From positions 62,001 to 126,000 of the forward strand of contig JARSSM010000006.1 in NCBI GenBank assembly GCA_029624735.1: a stretch of DNA of 64,000 nt. The letters run 5' to 3'. Shown here piece by piece: positions 29,289 to 39,460 of this stretch; within the stretch, counting starts at the first letter, position 1, and each line of letters starts with the position of its first letter. The stretch comes from Defluviicoccus sp. GTDB lineage: Bacteria > Pseudomonadota > Alphaproteobacteria > Rhodospirillales > Defluviicoccaceae. A program made the position numbers and the translations under genes. A model generated the notes under the pieces. That model worked only from the letters and a program-made list of their open reading frames with translations, searched no databases and was not told the origin of the DNA.

Positions 29289-29642
29289 ATGCGGATCCCT
29301 GAGGACGCGGTGCTGGCGCGGATCTTCGTCGGCGAAGATGACCGCAGCGACGGCAAGCCTCTCTACGAGGCGCTTGTGCTGAAGGCGCGCGAGCTGGGTT
29401 TGGCCGGCGCCACTGTTCTGCGCGGACCAATGGGCTTCGGCCACGCCAGCCGGCTGCATACGGCAAAGATCCTGCGGCTCTCGGGCGATCTGCCGATGAT
29501 CATCGAGATCGTCGATGCCGAAGCCAAGATTTCCGCGTTTCTGGCCGCGATCGAGCCGATAATGGGCTCCGGCCTCGTCACCTTGGAGAAGGTCAAGGTG
29601 TTGCGCTACGGCTCTCAGCCGCTTACTCAGCGAGAGCCGTAG
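29289..29642 (+). CDS. DUF190 domain protein
   Basis: 117-residue DUF190-family protein with a PII-like ferredoxin fold. Landmarks are ARIFVGEDDRSDGKPLYEALVLKARE, the GATVLRGPMGFG turn and LPMIIEIVDAEAKI. It is frequently encoded beside crcB and is probably an accessory or regulatory protein of fluoride or ion homeostasis, but no activity is established. The ATG at 29289 has GGAGGC 6 bases upstream. Confidence 0.9.
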   Translation: MRIPEDAVLARIFVGEDDRSDGKPLYEALVLKARELGLAGATVLRGPMGFGHASRLHTAKILRLSGDLPMIIEIVDAEAKISAFLAAIEPIMGSGLVTLEKVKVLRYGSQPLTQREP

Positions 29643-29662
29643 CGATCCTGATAACCGGCTGC

Positions 29663-31351
29663 TTACGCGGCGCGAATGTCGCCGACGAAGCGATCGAGCA
29701 GTTGACGCATCTCACCGGACTGGGTGGCGAGTACCTGGGCTGCCGTGACAACCTGCGCCGTTGCCGATCCGGTCGTTGCCGTGGCTTCGGTAACGCCGGC
29801 AATATTGGCGGTCACCACCTCCGTGCCGCGGGCGGCGTTTTCGACGTTGCGCGCAATCTCCTCGGTAGCGGCGCCCTGCTCTTCAACCGCGGCCGCAACA
29901 GAGGCTGCAATCTCATTGATCTGGTTGATGGTGCCCACGATCGTCTCAATCGCGGCCACGGTCTGGTCAATCTCACCGCGGACGCAGCCGATCTGATCGG
30001 AGATCTGCTCGGTGGCGTGCGCCGTCTGTGTTGCCAGCGCCTTGACCTCGCTCGCGACAACGGCAAAGCCCTTGCCTGCATCACCGGCGCGCGCCGCCTC
30101 GATGGTCGCATTCAAGGCCAACAGGTTGGTCTGGGACGCGATGTCGTTGATGAGCCGGACGATGTCGCCGATTTTCTGCGCCGCTTCCGCGAGCCCGCGG
30201 ACCACCGCCTGCGTGCGTGCCGCTTCGTCCGCGGCACCGCGGGTGATTGCGTGCGACTGGTTCATCTGGCGGCTGATTTCCTGGATCGAGGCCGACAGTT
30301 CCTCGGCTGCCGCCGCGACGGTCTGGACGTTAGTGGATGCCTCGTGCGAGGCGGCCGCCACGGCCGAGGCCTGCCGACCGGCTTCGCTCACCGTCGTTGA
30401 CATCGCCTCGCTGGTCGTCCGCATCTCGGCCGCCGCGTTGGTGACGCTCGCAACAACCCCCTGAACGTCCGCTTCGAAGCGCGCCGCAAGCTCAGCCAGC
30501 GCTTGGCGGCGCTCCGCCTGCGCCTGCTCTTTCAAGCGCTCCTGCTCTGCGGTCAGGCGCTCCTTCTCGATTGCACCCTGGCGGAAGAATTCGACCGCTT
30601 CCGCCATGCGGCCAATCTCGTCGCCACGACGGTCGAGGCCGATCTCCGCCTTGGTATCGCCGGCGGCCAGCCGCTGCATCGCCGCTGAGAGCGTGAGGAG
30701 CGGTTTGGTCATGCCGCGGCCCAGGAAAACGCCAACAGCCACCGCCAGGACCGCAGTGGCAGCAGCGATCAGCCCAATCCGCCAGAAAGCGTCGATGATC
30801 ATCGCCTCAATATCGCTGGCGAAGACCCCGCTGCCGATAATCCACCGCCACTCCGGGAAACCGGCCACGTAGGAGATCTTGAGCCGTGCGCTGGCATCGG
30901 GCGGCCAAAAGTAGCTGTAGGGACCGCCGCCTGCCGTCGCCACTGTCTTGATCATATCCTTGAAGATCTCGGTACCCCGGGCGTCCCGGATGGCAAGAAT
31001 GTTGGTACCAACGAGTTTGGACACGGTCGGATGCATCAGCATCATGCCGTCCATATCGTTGATCCAGAAATATTGGTCGCCGTCGTACCGAAGGTGGGAA
31101 AGCGCGCGCATCGCCTGCGCCTTGGCTTCTTCGACCGTCATTTCGCCGCTCTGCGCGCGGCCATGGAAATCCGCCACCAAGGATCGAGCGACTTCGACGA
31201 CGCGGAACGTCCGGTCCATACGCTCTTCTGTGAGGTGCGTCCTAATTTCTTGGCCGGCAATAGCCACGATCCCGAGCATCCCGAGAAACGAGATACCGAT
31301 CAGCAGGTAAAGCCTGCGGCTGATCGTGAGAGTCGGCATGGACACACGCAT
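29663..31351 (-). CDS. Methyl-accepting chemotaxis protein with single Cache domain
   Basis: 562-residue chemoreceptor. TM1 is near 15-35, followed by a periplasmic sCache_2-type domain ([31 protein letters not shown]), TM2 near 195-215 and a HAMP linker. The cytoplasmic signalling hairpin has methylation-type heptads and the tip [25 protein letters not shown]. sCache_2 receptors often bind small carboxylates. The ATG at 31351 has AAGGG 9 bases upstream; the open frame extends a further 154 codons without any recognisable domain. It stands alone, away from che genes. Confidence 0.94.
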   Translation of the reverse strand: MRVSMPTLTISRRLYLLIGISFLGMLGIVAIAGQEIRTHLTEERMDRTFRVVEVARSLVADFHGRAQSGEMTVEEAKAQAMRALSHLRYDGDQYFWINDMDGMMLMHPTVSKLVGTNILAIRDARGTEIFKDMIKTVATAGGGPYSYFWPPDASARLKISYVAGFPEWRWIIGSGVFASDIEAMIIDAFWRIGLIAAATAVLAVAVGVFLGRGMTKPLLTLSAAMQRLAAGDTKAEIGLDRRGDEIGRMAEAVEFFRQGAIEKERLTAEQERLKEQAQAERRQALAELAARFEADVQGVVASVTNAAAEMRTTSEAMSTTVSEAGRQASAVAAASHEASTNVQTVAAAAEELSASIQEISRQMNQSHAITRGAADEAARTQAVVRGLAEAAQKIGDIVRLINDIASQTNLLALNATIEAARAGDAGKGFAVVASEVKALATQTAHATEQISDQIGCVRGEIDQTVAAIETIVGTINQINEIAASVAAAVEEQGAATEEIARNVENAARGTEVVTANIAGVTEATATTGSATAQVVTAAQVLATQSGEMRQLLDRFVGDIRAA

Positions 31352-31618
31352 GAGCGAGAACCCTTGTCTGTGAAGACTTGCGGATGCGCACGACGACTGA
31401 TGCCATCCAGCCGATCGACACGGAGTCATGGACTCCAAGCTCGCGCGCGAAAACAGCAGACTACAAGCCGAACGTGAGCAATTCGTGAAGAACATCGCAC
31501 ATCGGTAGCGACTGGCGCTTCTGTGAACCAGCGCACTGCCGCACGCCGTTAACGGACTGTAAACCCGTGGTCGTGTTTCATGCCCTCGCGTAAAGGCGCG
31601 AAAGGGAGAGACCAGGAA

Positions 31619-31831
31619 ATGCTCAACCATGCGATTCTCTGGGCTTACGCGAGCGTCTGGAAGACGCCGGTAACCGGTCCCGGCATCATCATCGAGAGCT
31701 TCGACGCCTTGCACTTTGAGCCGGAACAGGTGATCTGCGAGCGAGGCGCCTTCGATCGCGTCATGCACAAAGCCCGCGCCGGCGCCTCCCCCAACACCTG
31801 GCAACGCGCCCAAGCTGCCGGTTGGTGCTGA
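31619..31831 (+). CDS. Small hypothetical protein (uncertain)
   Basis: Possible 70-residue protein divergent from the chemoreceptor. GGGAGAG lies 8 bases before the ATG, and the codons show the high third-position GC of the window. The sequence ([20 protein letters not shown] near the start, ending AAGWC) has no family I recognise. An antisense frame is also open here, so the call rests only on the ribosome-binding site and codon use. Confidence 0.35.
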   Translation: MLNHAILWAYASVWKTPVTGPGIIIESFDALHFEPEQVICERGAFDRVMHKARAGASPNTWQRAQAAGWC

Positions 31832-32075
31832 GCATCAGGCGCAGCCTGCTGCATCGCAAACGCCGCGGACGCTACCACGTAAGGTAGCAATTGCGCCATT
31901 TGGGTGTCGCGTCGCGGCAACATCCCTACGAAAAACACTTACATAGTTTCGGCGTGAGTCCGCCATATTCGCCCGTTTTGGAGCAAGAGGCGATAAATCC
32001 TTTTGCTGCCTGCGCACACTGTGCTATGGAAATTGCAAGGGAAAGAAGGATATCAACAACGGTCGAGGGATGACC

Positions 32076-32762
32076 ATGAGAGTTGGCGGGACGGTAGGGC
32101 GCATATTTGTCGGGATTATCGTTTTTTCTGGTTTCCTTGCTCCCCGTACGATTGATCCAAGCTACCGCTCACCTGCTCACGCCCTTCATCAGCCCCTGAA
32201 CAACTTTATCGAAGAGCGTTCCGAAGCCCCGGCCGCGCTCGCCATTGAGCTGCGGAATGGGTTTCAACCGGCATCCTTGGCACCGCAAATGCATGCCGCT
32301 TCGACCTCGCTGGCGGTGCCTGACGACCTTCTGCAGCAGATCGAGTGCCTCGCTCTCAACATCTACTGGGAGGCAAAATCCGAACCGCTGATCGGGCAGA
32401 TTGCGGTCGCTGCGGTGACATTGAACCGGGTCAATCATCCCGGCTTCCCGCGGACCATCTGCGGCGTGGTGCAGCAAGGCGATGAGCATCGGCGGCACCA
32501 GTGCCATTTTTCGTGGTGGTGCGACGGCAAGGATGACACGCCGCGCGAGCGGGACGCTTGGCGGCATGCGCTTGCCCTGGCGGCCGCTGCTGTCTTTACC
32601 GGTGTCCCCGATCCCACCCGTGGTGCGCTGTGGTACCATGCGGACTACGTCCGCCCGAACTGGGCCGACGAGAAGGAGGAGGTGGCCCGTATCGGCGCCC
32701 ACATCTTTTACGCCAGTCCGCAGCGTAAGCGGCGCAGCGTAGCAGCGACTGCGGCGCTCTAA
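32076..32762 (+). CDS. SleB-like cell wall hydrolase
   Basis: 228-residue exported hydrolase of the Hydrolase_2 (SleB) family, expected to cleave peptidoglycan glycan strands. An N-terminal signal or anchor segment (about 5-25) is followed by a linker. The catalytic domain has CLALNIYWEAKSEPLIGQ, VAAVTLNRV and CHFSWWCDG. The Glu in the YWEA motif is the likely catalytic acid. The ATG at 32076 has GAGGG with ideal spacing; an ATG two codons earlier has none. Its TAA shares two bases with the stop of prmA on the other strand. Confidence 0.9.
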   Translation: MRVGGTVGRIFVGIIVFSGFLAPRTIDPSYRSPAHALHQPLNNFIEERSEAPAALAIELRNGFQPASLAPQMHAASTSLAVPDDLLQQIECLALNIYWEAKSEPLIGQIAVAAVTLNRVNHPGFPRTICGVVQQGDEHRRHQCHFSWWCDGKDDTPRERDAWRHALALAAAAVFTGVPDPTRGALWYHADYVRPNWADEKEEVARIGAHIFYASPQRKRRSVAATAAL

Positions 32763-33634
32763 GAGCCGCGCCTTTCCAGGACCACGGTCGCCCATCCCTG
32801 CGCCCGGTGGATGGACCGAAGCGCAAGGCCGATTGCACGATAGGGCGCCGCGACTTGCCGCGCGTCGGTGGCGATGAAACCGCCCAGAATGATCCATCCG
32901 CCTGCGCCTACAATCTGCCGCAGGCCGGGTGCCAGGCGCTTCAGCGGGCGCGCGAGGATGTTCGCAACCACCAGGTCAAACGGCGCCGCAGCGCGCACTA
33001 GGGGATGGTGCACGCCATCGACGCATAGCGCGTGGACGCAGGGTGCCACGCCGTTGATCCGCGCGTTGGCTTTTGTCTCGGCGACCGCATCGGGGTCGAT
33101 GTCAACGGCCAGCACCGGGCAGCGCCACAGCTTGGCGGCGGCGATGCCGAGGATGCCCGAGCCGCAGCCGACATCGAGCACGCGCCGGACGGTGTGATGG
33201 CGCAGCCCCGCCAGTGCTTCCAGGCAGCCAGCGGTCGACGCGTGATGGCCGGAGCCAAATGCCATCCCAGCCTCGACCTGGAGCGCGATGCTGCCAAGCG
33301 GTGGCGGTTCGTGAACGTGCGCGCCGTGGACGAAGAACGGGCCAATCTGCAACGGCGGCAGATCCTTGAGCCCGCGTGCAAGCCAATCCTCCTCCGCCAC
33401 CCGCTCGACCGTGACCTCGGGCACCGGCAGGCCGCTCGCGACTGCGGCGAGGTCGAGGGCGAGCGCCAGCGCAGCCCGCTCCGGCGGCCGGCCCGACAGC
33501 CCCTGCACGCACCAGCGGCCGTCACCGGCATCGAGGCTGACCACCGAGGCCGCGAGTGATTGCATGGCCGCCTCGAACGCCGGCGCTGCCGCCTGCGGCA
33601 CGGTGACGGCGACCCGCCAGACGGCGCTTGCCAT
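32759..33634 (-). CDS. prmA: Ribosomal protein L11 methyltransferase PrmA
   Basis: 291-residue SAM-dependent methyltransferase that trimethylates ribosomal protein L11. The N-terminal substrate domain is short and divergent. The class I fold has motif I VLDVGCGSGILGIAAAKL, the acidic VDIDPDAV, and the post-motif VVANILARPL (NILA for the NxxY-like site). GSGHHASTAGCLEAL before motif I is typical of PrmA. The ATG at 33634 shares one base with the uvrD stop (TGATG), indicating coupling. Confidence 0.93.
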   Translation of the reverse strand: MASAVWRVAVTVPQAAAPAFEAAMQSLAASVVSLDAGDGRWCVQGLSGRPPERAALALALDLAAVASGLPVPEVTVERVAEEDWLARGLKDLPPLQIGPFFVHGAHVHEPPPLGSIALQVEAGMAFGSGHHASTAGCLEALAGLRHHTVRRVLDVGCGSGILGIAAAKLWRCPVLAVDIDPDAVAETKANARINGVAPCVHALCVDGVHHPLVRAAAPFDLVVANILARPLKRLAPGLRQIVGAGGWIILGGFIATDARQVAAPYRAIGLALRSIHRAQGWATVVLERRGS

Positions 33635-35913
33635 CAGGCCGCTTTGACGAAGCTGTAGATGACCGTCTTGGTGCCGGCCTTCTCGAAAGCGATCGTCAGC
33701 GTCTCGCCGTCGACCGCCTGCACCTCCCCGTAGCCGAACTTCTCGTGGAAGACGCGCTGGCCCGGCGCAAAGTCCTGCTGCGGCCGTGGCCGGGCCGCCA
33801 CCCGTTCCGCCTTGCCTTCCAGGAGCGGCGGTCGCGACCAGCGCGGCGCACCTTGCCGCGGTGCGGCCGAAAAACCGAAGTCTTGGCCCAAGCCGAAGCC
33901 GCCGTGGCGGGCCGGCCGCCCCGTGACCAAGCCGCGCGGTGCGTAATGAGTCACGTTCTCGTGCGGCATTTCGGTGACGAACCGCGAGATGTTGGCGCTC
34001 TGCCAGGAGCCGTAAACCAGCCGCCGCGCCGCGTAGGAAACGATCGCCCGCTTGCGGGCGCGGGTCAGACCGACATAGGCCAAGCGCCGTTCCTCTTCGA
34101 GGGCGGCACCGCCTCCCTCCTCCAGCGCCCGCTGGTTGGGAAAAATCCCCTCCTCCCATCCCGGCAGAAACACGGTCTCGAACTCGAGGCCCTTGGCGGC
34201 ATGCACGGTCATTAAGGTGACCTTGTCGTCGGCGGCCGCTTCGTCGTTATCCATCACCAAGCTGACGTGCTCCAGGAAGCCTGCCATGCTCTCGAATTCC
34301 GCCAGCGCGCCGACCAGCTCCTTCAGGTTCTCCAGCCGGCCGGCGGCATCGGGGCTGCGGTCACGCTGCCACATCTCGACGTAGCCGGACTCTTCGAGGA
34401 CGAGCCGTGCCACTTCCGGATGGGCCATCGTGTCCAGCTGGCCGTGCCAGCGGGCGAGATCGTTGATCAGCCGGGAGACGGCCGCGCGCGCCTGCGGCCG
34501 CAGTTCGTCGGTCGCTACCAGTGCCGTCGCCGCGGCCACGAGCGAGCGGCCGTCGCGCCGCGCAAGCATATGCAGGCTGCGCAGGCTGGCGGTGCCGAGG
34601 CCGCGCTTCGGCACGTTGAGGATGCGCTCGAAGGCCAGATCATCGTCCGGCTGAACGACGACGCGGAAGTAGGCGATCGCGTCGCGGATCTCCTGGCGCT
34701 CGTAGAAGCGGACGCCGCCCACCATGCGATAGGGCATGCCGATCGTCACCAGCCGCTCTTCGAACTCGCGTGTTTGGAAGCCGGCTCGGACCAGGATCGC
34801 CATGCTGTTCAGCGCATGACCAGCGCTGCGGAGGTCCTCGATCTCCTCGCAAACGCTGCGCGCCTCGTCTTCGCCGTCCCAAGCGCCGCGCACCGTGACC
34901 CGCTCCCCCTCAGCCAGGGGCGTCCACAGGGTCTTGCCGAGGCGGCTCTTGTTGTGGGCGATCAGTCCCGAGGCAGCAGCCAGGATGTGCGGCGTCGAGC
35001 GGTAGTTGAGCTCGAGCCGGATCACCTTGGCGCCGGGGAAATCGCGCTCGAAACGCAGGATGTTGCCGACCTCGGCGCCGCGCCAGGAGTAGATCGACTG
35101 GTCGTCATCGCCGACACAGCAGATGTTGTGGTGCTGCTGCGCCAACGCCCGCAGCCAGAGGTATTGGGCGACATTGGTATCCTGGTATTCATCGACCAGG
35201 AGATAGCGGAACTGCCGCTGATACTTGGCCAGGCACTCTTCGTCCTCGCGGAACAGCGTGAGATTGTGCAGCAGCAGATCGCCGAAATCGCACGCATTCA
35301 GGAGCTTGAGCCGCTCCTGATAGGCGGCATAGAGCTTCAAGGCGACGCCGTCGCCGGCGGCAGCACCTTCCGCCGCGGTTACTTGCGCTGGCGTCAGCCC
35401 GCGGTCCTTCCAGCGGCCGATCAGCGCTAGAAACAGCTTCGCCGGAGATCGCTTGGCATCGATGTTCGCGGCCTCCAGGAGCTGCTTCATCAGCCGAAGT
35501 TGATCGTCGACGTCGAGGATGGTGAACTCGCGCCGCAAGCCTAAGCGCTCGGCATTCTGCCGCAGCATGCGCGCGCCGATGGCGTGAAAGGTGCCGACCC
35601 ACCAGCCTTCAACCGAGGTGTTAAGGATCGAAGCAACGCGCTCGCGCATTTCGCGCGCCGCCTTGTTGGTGAAGGTGACGGCAAGGATCTGCCAGGGCCG
35701 CGCCCGGCCAGTGGAGAGGATGTGGGCGAGACGCGCTGTCAGCACGCGGGTCTTGCCGGTCCCCGCCCCGGCCAGCACCAGGACCGGGCCGTCGGTCGCC
35801 TCAACCGCCTCGCGCTGCGCCTCGTTCAGCCCGTCGAGGCAGGTGAACGCGGGCGGTACCGCGGTCGGCAGCTCGGGCTGCGGGTGATCGGCGAGCGCAA
35901 ATGGATCGACCAT
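33634..35913 (-). CDS. uvrD: ATP-dependent DNA helicase UvrD/PcrA
   Basis: 759-residue superfamily 1A 3'-5' helicase for nucleotide-excision and mismatch repair. The Q motif is LNEAQREAV, Walker A AGAGTGKT, motif II LLVDEYQDTN, motif III DDDQSIYSWRGA and motif VI AYVGLTRARKRAI. The extreme C-terminus (VFHEKFGYGEVQAVDGE) is the Tudor-like domain that contacts RNA polymerase in UvrD/PcrA. The length and all motifs are normal. The ATG at 35913 directly precedes a short proline-rich lead. Confidence 0.96.
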   Translation of the reverse strand: MVDPFALADHPQPELPTAVPPAFTCLDGLNEAQREAVEATDGPVLVLAGAGTGKTRVLTARLAHILSTGRARPWQILAVTFTNKAAREMRERVASILNTSVEGWWVGTFHAIGARMLRQNAERLGLRREFTILDVDDQLRLMKQLLEAANIDAKRSPAKLFLALIGRWKDRGLTPAQVTAAEGAAAGDGVALKLYAAYQERLKLLNACDFGDLLLHNLTLFREDEECLAKYQRQFRYLLVDEYQDTNVAQYLWLRALAQQHHNICCVGDDDQSIYSWRGAEVGNILRFERDFPGAKVIRLELNYRSTPHILAAASGLIAHNKSRLGKTLWTPLAEGERVTVRGAWDGEDEARSVCEEIEDLRSAGHALNSMAILVRAGFQTREFEERLVTIGMPYRMVGGVRFYERQEIRDAIAYFRVVVQPDDDLAFERILNVPKRGLGTASLRSLHMLARRDGRSLVAAATALVATDELRPQARAAVSRLINDLARWHGQLDTMAHPEVARLVLEESGYVEMWQRDRSPDAAGRLENLKELVGALAEFESMAGFLEHVSLVMDNDEAAADDKVTLMTVHAAKGLEFETVFLPGWEEGIFPNQRALEEGGGAALEEERRLAYVGLTRARKRAIVSYAARRLVYGSWQSANISRFVTEMPHENVTHYAPRGLVTGRPARHGGFGLGQDFGFSAAPRQGAPRWSRPPLLEGKAERVAARPRPQQDFAPGQRVFHEKFGYGEVQAVDGETLTIAFEKAGTKTVIYSFVKAA

Positions 35914-36097
35914 GGCACAGATATACCATCGCCGGCGCCGTCCCGCGGCTCAAAAAACGGCGGTGCTTCAGGCTTCCCTGCCTCATCAAGCCTTTGCGGG
36001 CTTCCTGGCGGCAGCGCACGCGCGCGCACCGCACCTCCCGGGCCGCTGGGCCGAGAATCGCACCTACCAGCGGCAGCGCAGCGCGGCCGGTCTCACC

Positions 36098-36943
36098 TCA
36101 AGCAGTTGTGGGTACCGGGACCCCCAGGGTTGAGTGGACGCTGGCGACGGTCGCCGCATCGAGCTTGAGTGCCGCGGCGAGGCGGGCAAGGTAGCTCGTT
36201 TCCGCCGGTGTATCGGCCTCGATCGCCATCAGCGACGCGCTGTAAACCTGCACCGCCACCTCCGGTGTTGCGGCTGCCGACGCAAGCGCCTCGATATCCA
36301 GTGGCCGTTCCATTTCGGCCGCGAGGAAGGCCTGCTCTTCGGCGGTGCCGCCGTTGGTCGCGAGCTTGCCGGCGATGCGCTCGCGCTCCGCGGCATCGAT
36401 CTCGCCGTCGGCCTTGGCGGCGCTGATCATCGCCCGAATGGTCAGTAAGGCCATCTCGGTGGCGGCCTCATCGGTGGCGGGCGCCAAGGGCTCGGCCGGT
36501 GCCGCCTCGACGGGGGCAGTTGGCTGCGATCCGGGACCGGCGAGCGCCGGCGGCGGCGCCTCGGTTGCCGCTCCCTGCCCTTGCTGCAGCGACTTCCAGG
36601 CAATGCTGCCCAGCACGCCGAGCAGGCCCGCGCCCAGCGCGCCGCGCATCGACTTGCCGCCGCCGCCGCCCAGGAGCGCGCCTGCCGCCGCCGCAAGCCC
36701 GCCGATTGCAAGCGGGTCCCCGGCCTTGATCCTTTCCTTGGCCTTGCCGACAACGCCCTCTGCCGTGCTGCCGATGTCGCTCAGGCTGATCTTCGAAGCC
36801 TGTTCCTTGAGACCGGCGAACATGTCCGCAAGCGAGCTGCCCCCTGGTCCTTGCGCGCTGAGGGCGTTATCGAGCCGGCCTTGCAGGCTCTTGGCGACAT
36901 CCGATTGCATCAGTTTTCCCAACAGATCACGAGGATCGAACAC
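36098..36943 (-). CDS. DUF533 / TerB-like membrane-associated protein
   Basis: 281-residue protein of the DUF533 family. The N-terminus is FDPRDLLGKLMQSD, then a glycine-rich hydrophobic segment (GGLAAAAGALLGGGGG and LGAGLLGVLGSIAWKSL). A proline/alanine linker follows, then a C-terminal TerB-like helical domain with an acidic motif (AAKADGEIDAAERERI). The function is unknown. A GTG at 36943 is preferred because GGAGG lies 6 bases upstream; an ATG 13 codons earlier would read through that ribosome-binding site. Confidence 0.82.
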   Translation of the reverse strand: MFDPRDLLGKLMQSDVAKSLQGRLDNALSAQGPGGSSLADMFAGLKEQASKISLSDIGSTAEGVVGKAKERIKAGDPLAIGGLAAAAGALLGGGGGKSMRGALGAGLLGVLGSIAWKSLQQGQGAATEAPPPALAGPGSQPTAPVEAAPAEPLAPATDEAATEMALLTIRAMISAAKADGEIDAAERERIAGKLATNGGTAEEQAFLAAEMERPLDIEALASAAATPEVAVQVYSASLMAIEADTPAETSYLARLAAALKLDAATVASVHSTLGVPVPTTA

Positions 36944-37063
36944 GGTTACCTCCTCCTCCCTTGTGGGTCCCGGATCGGACACAGGAGCGGATGATGACCG
37001 CTGAAGCAGCGCGCGCCAAGGCCGAAAGCGCTGGGGCGGCGGTTCGCGCGCTGCTCTTGGCCG

Positions 37064-37777
37064 TTACCAGGTCAGGCGCATCCCCAGAAGGGCCCCATCG
37101 GGAAGCGCGCTGACAAAAACCTGCACTTCGGTTCTGTGGCTGCTCCGATTGACCAAGGCCTGGTAATCTTCCCAGTCCTGCGCCGGTGCGGCCGGTTGGG
37201 TCAGGATATTGACGACGCCCCCTGCGGTGCCGGTGGCAAAGGCGATCGCGCCGTCGGAGGGATTGCCGGCCAGCCCGATGATCAGCCCCGCCGCCGCGTT
37301 CAACGCGACGTTTGCCGCGTGCATGCTGAACGATGTCCGCTCCTCTGCCCGCGCGGCATTGCGCTCGAGTTGCTTTTCCGCTGCCTTGAGCTTGGCCAGC
37401 TTCTCGTCCCGTGTGGTTTCGGGAAGCCCGCGGATCGGTGCCGCGCCGTAGCGCGCCTCCAGGGGGCGGAACACGAGATCGGCAACGCCGATCGCGGCGA
37501 CACCGGCCTGGACGGCATTGTTGACCGCGTCGTCCTCGTGATCGGCAAGGCCGGCGACGATACCAAGGCCGATGGCGCTGCCGGCGTTGATCGTCATCCA
37601 GCTCCAGTGCCAGATCTGGCCGTGGGTTGCGCGGGCATCCAGCCGCTCGACGATGAAGGCGAGGCGCTGATCGATGACACTGTCGGTGAGGGCAGGCTCG
37701 GCCTGCACCGGTGCGGCGATGAGCGGCAGCAGGAGCGCACCGAGGACGACCTGACGCCGCATTGGCAGCGTACGCAC
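37064..37777 (-). CDS. Exported hypothetical protein
   Basis: 237-residue protein of unknown function. It has a signal peptide (RRQVVLGALLLPLIAAPVQA, cleavage near 26). A hydrophobic glycine-rich segment (INAGSAIGLGIVAG) is followed by a charged coiled-coil-like stretch (DEKLAKLKAAEKQLERNAARAEE) and another glycine-rich hydrophobic segment (NAAAGLIIGLAGNPSDGAIAF). The mix of signal peptide and membrane-like segments suggests a periplasmic or inner-membrane-associated protein. A GTG at 37777 has AGGAG 7 bases upstream; an ATG at 37762 is the alternative. Confidence 0.65.
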   Translation of the reverse strand: MRTLPMRRQVVLGALLLPLIAAPVQAEPALTDSVIDQRLAFIVERLDARATHGQIWHWSWMTINAGSAIGLGIVAGLADHEDDAVNNAVQAGVAAIGVADLVFRPLEARYGAAPIRGLPETTRDEKLAKLKAAEKQLERNAARAEERTSFSMHAANVALNAAAGLIIGLAGNPSDGAIAFATGTAGGVVNILTQPAAPAQDWEDYQALVNRSSHRTEVQVFVSALPDGALLGMRLTW

Positions 37778-37801
37778 CGGGTGGCTCCTGCTAATCAGTT
37801 A

Positions 37802-38821
37802 CTAGAAGAAACGCTCGTAGTGAATTGCGTCCGTTGGGAAACCCAATTTCTTGAGCCGGTCGATACAGGACTCGATCATCGGCCGACCGCCGCAGATGTA
37901 GGCTTCTGTGTGCTCAGCATCGCGCGCCGACAGGCTCTGGTCGATGAGGTCGGTGACCCGGCCGCGTGGCCCGGACCAGACATCCCGGTCGGCACACGAG
38001 AGCGTCACCCGGTACTCGAAGCCCGGGTAGTGCGCCTTCAGGCCGCGCATCAAGTCGGTGTAGAACAGGTCCGACTCGTGGCGCAGGCCGAACAACAGGC
38101 GGACCCTCCGGCGGCTGCGCTTCTCCAGGAGGTGCATCAGCATCGACTTGATCGGCGAGATGCCGGTGCCGGTCGCGATCATGACGATGTCGCGGTCGGA
38201 CTGTTCGTCGAGGACGAAATCACCGAACGGCCCTTCGACCTTTAGCCGCTGGCCCGCGCGCAATCGGTGGATGAAGTTGGAGCCTGCCCCGCCGGCGACG
38301 GAGCGCACACAGACCTCAAAGTGGTTTGCGTCGGAAGGCGGCGTCGAGATCGAGTACGAGCGACGGATCGGATGCGGCAGGTTGGGTACCGTGAAGACCA
38401 TGTACTGGCCAGGCCGATAGCTGAACCCGGCCGAGCCGACGTAGAAGCGCACTTCCGCCACGGTGAGGTTGAGGGGGCGGTAGGCCTCGACGACGACGTC
38501 GTGCTGATCGAGCGCCTGGCCGGTATCGCTGGCGTTGACGGGGGTGCCCCAGACGACATCGCCGCTGCCGACATCCTTCAGGCACGGCAGCCGGTGCGTC
38601 TCGGTGTCAAGCCGCATGTTGGTGAGCGTCCGTGCCTCGCGCGCGGTGAGCCCGCTCAAGGTCTCGATCCCAGCCACCACAGGGGTGGCGCAGGTCCCAC
38701 AGGCACCGGCCTTGCAAGCGAACGGCATGCCGCATTCGGCGCGCTCGGCGACGTCGTACATCCACTCGCCTTCGTCAGCCTCGACGCTCTTGCCCGAATG
38801 CTGGAATGTCACCTTTGGCAT
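37802..38821 (-). CDS. 2Fe-2S ferredoxin / FAD-NAD(P)H reductase
   Basis: 339-residue electron-transfer flavoprotein. Residues 1-90 are a plant-type ferredoxin with cluster ligands in CKAGACGTC and a fourth Cys in LPCLKD. The FAD domain has YRPGQYMVF and RRSYSISTPP. The NAD(P) domain has IATGTGISPIKSM and ends YICGGRPMIESC and HYERFF. The order matches reductases of oxygenase and CDP-glucose-type systems. No oxygenase component is adjacent, so the electron acceptor is unknown. It lies upstream of nikR in a co-directional arrangement but 109 bases away. Confidence 0.9.
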   Translation of the reverse strand: MPKVTFQHSGKSVEADEGEWMYDVAERAECGMPFACKAGACGTCATPVVAGIETLSGLTAREARTLTNMRLDTETHRLPCLKDVGSGDVVWGTPVNASDTGQALDQHDVVVEAYRPLNLTVAEVRFYVGSAGFSYRPGQYMVFTVPNLPHPIRRSYSISTPPSDANHFEVCVRSVAGGAGSNFIHRLRAGQRLKVEGPFGDFVLDEQSDRDIVMIATGTGISPIKSMLMHLLEKRSRRRVRLLFGLRHESDLFYTDLMRGLKAHYPGFEYRVTLSCADRDVWSGPRGRVTDLIDQSLSARDAEHTEAYICGGRPMIESCIDRLKKLGFPTDAIHYERFF

Positions 38822-38930
38822 TGGATCGATCGGCCCTTTCGCCTGGGGTTGCCCGGCACCGCGTACACCCGAAGGTGCCGAAGATCAACCGCGTTGCCGG
38901 CGGGAAAAGCCGAAGGCCGCTTGCGCGCGC

Positions 38931-39407
38931 TTACGTCAGCGGCCGGCTGTGGACGTGCGGCAGGTCGGCGGACTGCCCGTCCTGGTGCGCATGCCGGTCA
39001 ACGATCAGATCGGCCGGAACCATCCACAGATGGCCATGCCGCACACCACGCTGGGCGATTAGGGCGTTGGCAAACGTGCGCACATCCTCGACACGGCCGC
39101 GCAAGAGCATGGCCTCCATGCAATTATCGTGATCGAGGTGCATGTGGACGGTGGCAACGCTCAGGTCGTGGTGCACATGCTGAGCATGCACCAGCCGGCG
39201 CGGCAGTTCGCGTTCTTCGTGGTCGTAGACGTAAGTGAGACAGCCGACGCAGAAAGCCCCGGCCTCGCCCACTGCCCGCTCGCGCTCGATCCGTTCGCGC
39301 AAGAGGTCGCGGAACGCTTCGGACCGGTTCTCGTAGCCGCGCTGCTGCATGAAGGCATCGAACTGCTGCAACAAGTCATCATCCACCGTCACGGTAATGC
39401 GCTGCAT
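38931..39407 (-). CDS. nikR: Nickel-responsive regulator NikR
   Basis: 158-residue ribbon-helix-helix repressor. The DNA-binding strand and helices are RITVTVDDDLLQQFDAFM and NRSEAFRDLLRERI. The C-terminal ACT-like domain keeps the square-planar nickel ligands His77, His88, His90 and Cys96 (VHMHLDHDNC), each one residue later than in the E. coli protein. The C-terminal tail is longer and His-rich. It is divergent from the nickel uptake operon and shares a palindromic operator with it, so it should repress nikKMLQO, and possibly itself, when nickel is sufficient. Confidence 0.95.
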   Translation of the reverse strand: MQRITVTVDDDLLQQFDAFMQQRGYENRSEAFRDLLRERIERERAVGEAGAFCVGCLTYVYDHEERELPRRLVHAQHVHHDLSVATVHMHLDHDNCMEAMLLRGRVEDVRTFANALIAQRGVRHGHLWMVPADLIVDRHAHQDGQSADLPHVHSRPLT

Positions 39408-39460
39408 CGTCTGTCCTCCCGCGCCGCCATCCCGAAACCGCAGCGAAATACCGCTTGCGT

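Noticed and set aside
34267-35430. 387-codon plus-strand frame inside uvrD
   Set aside because: Antisense to helicase motifs; no protein family features.
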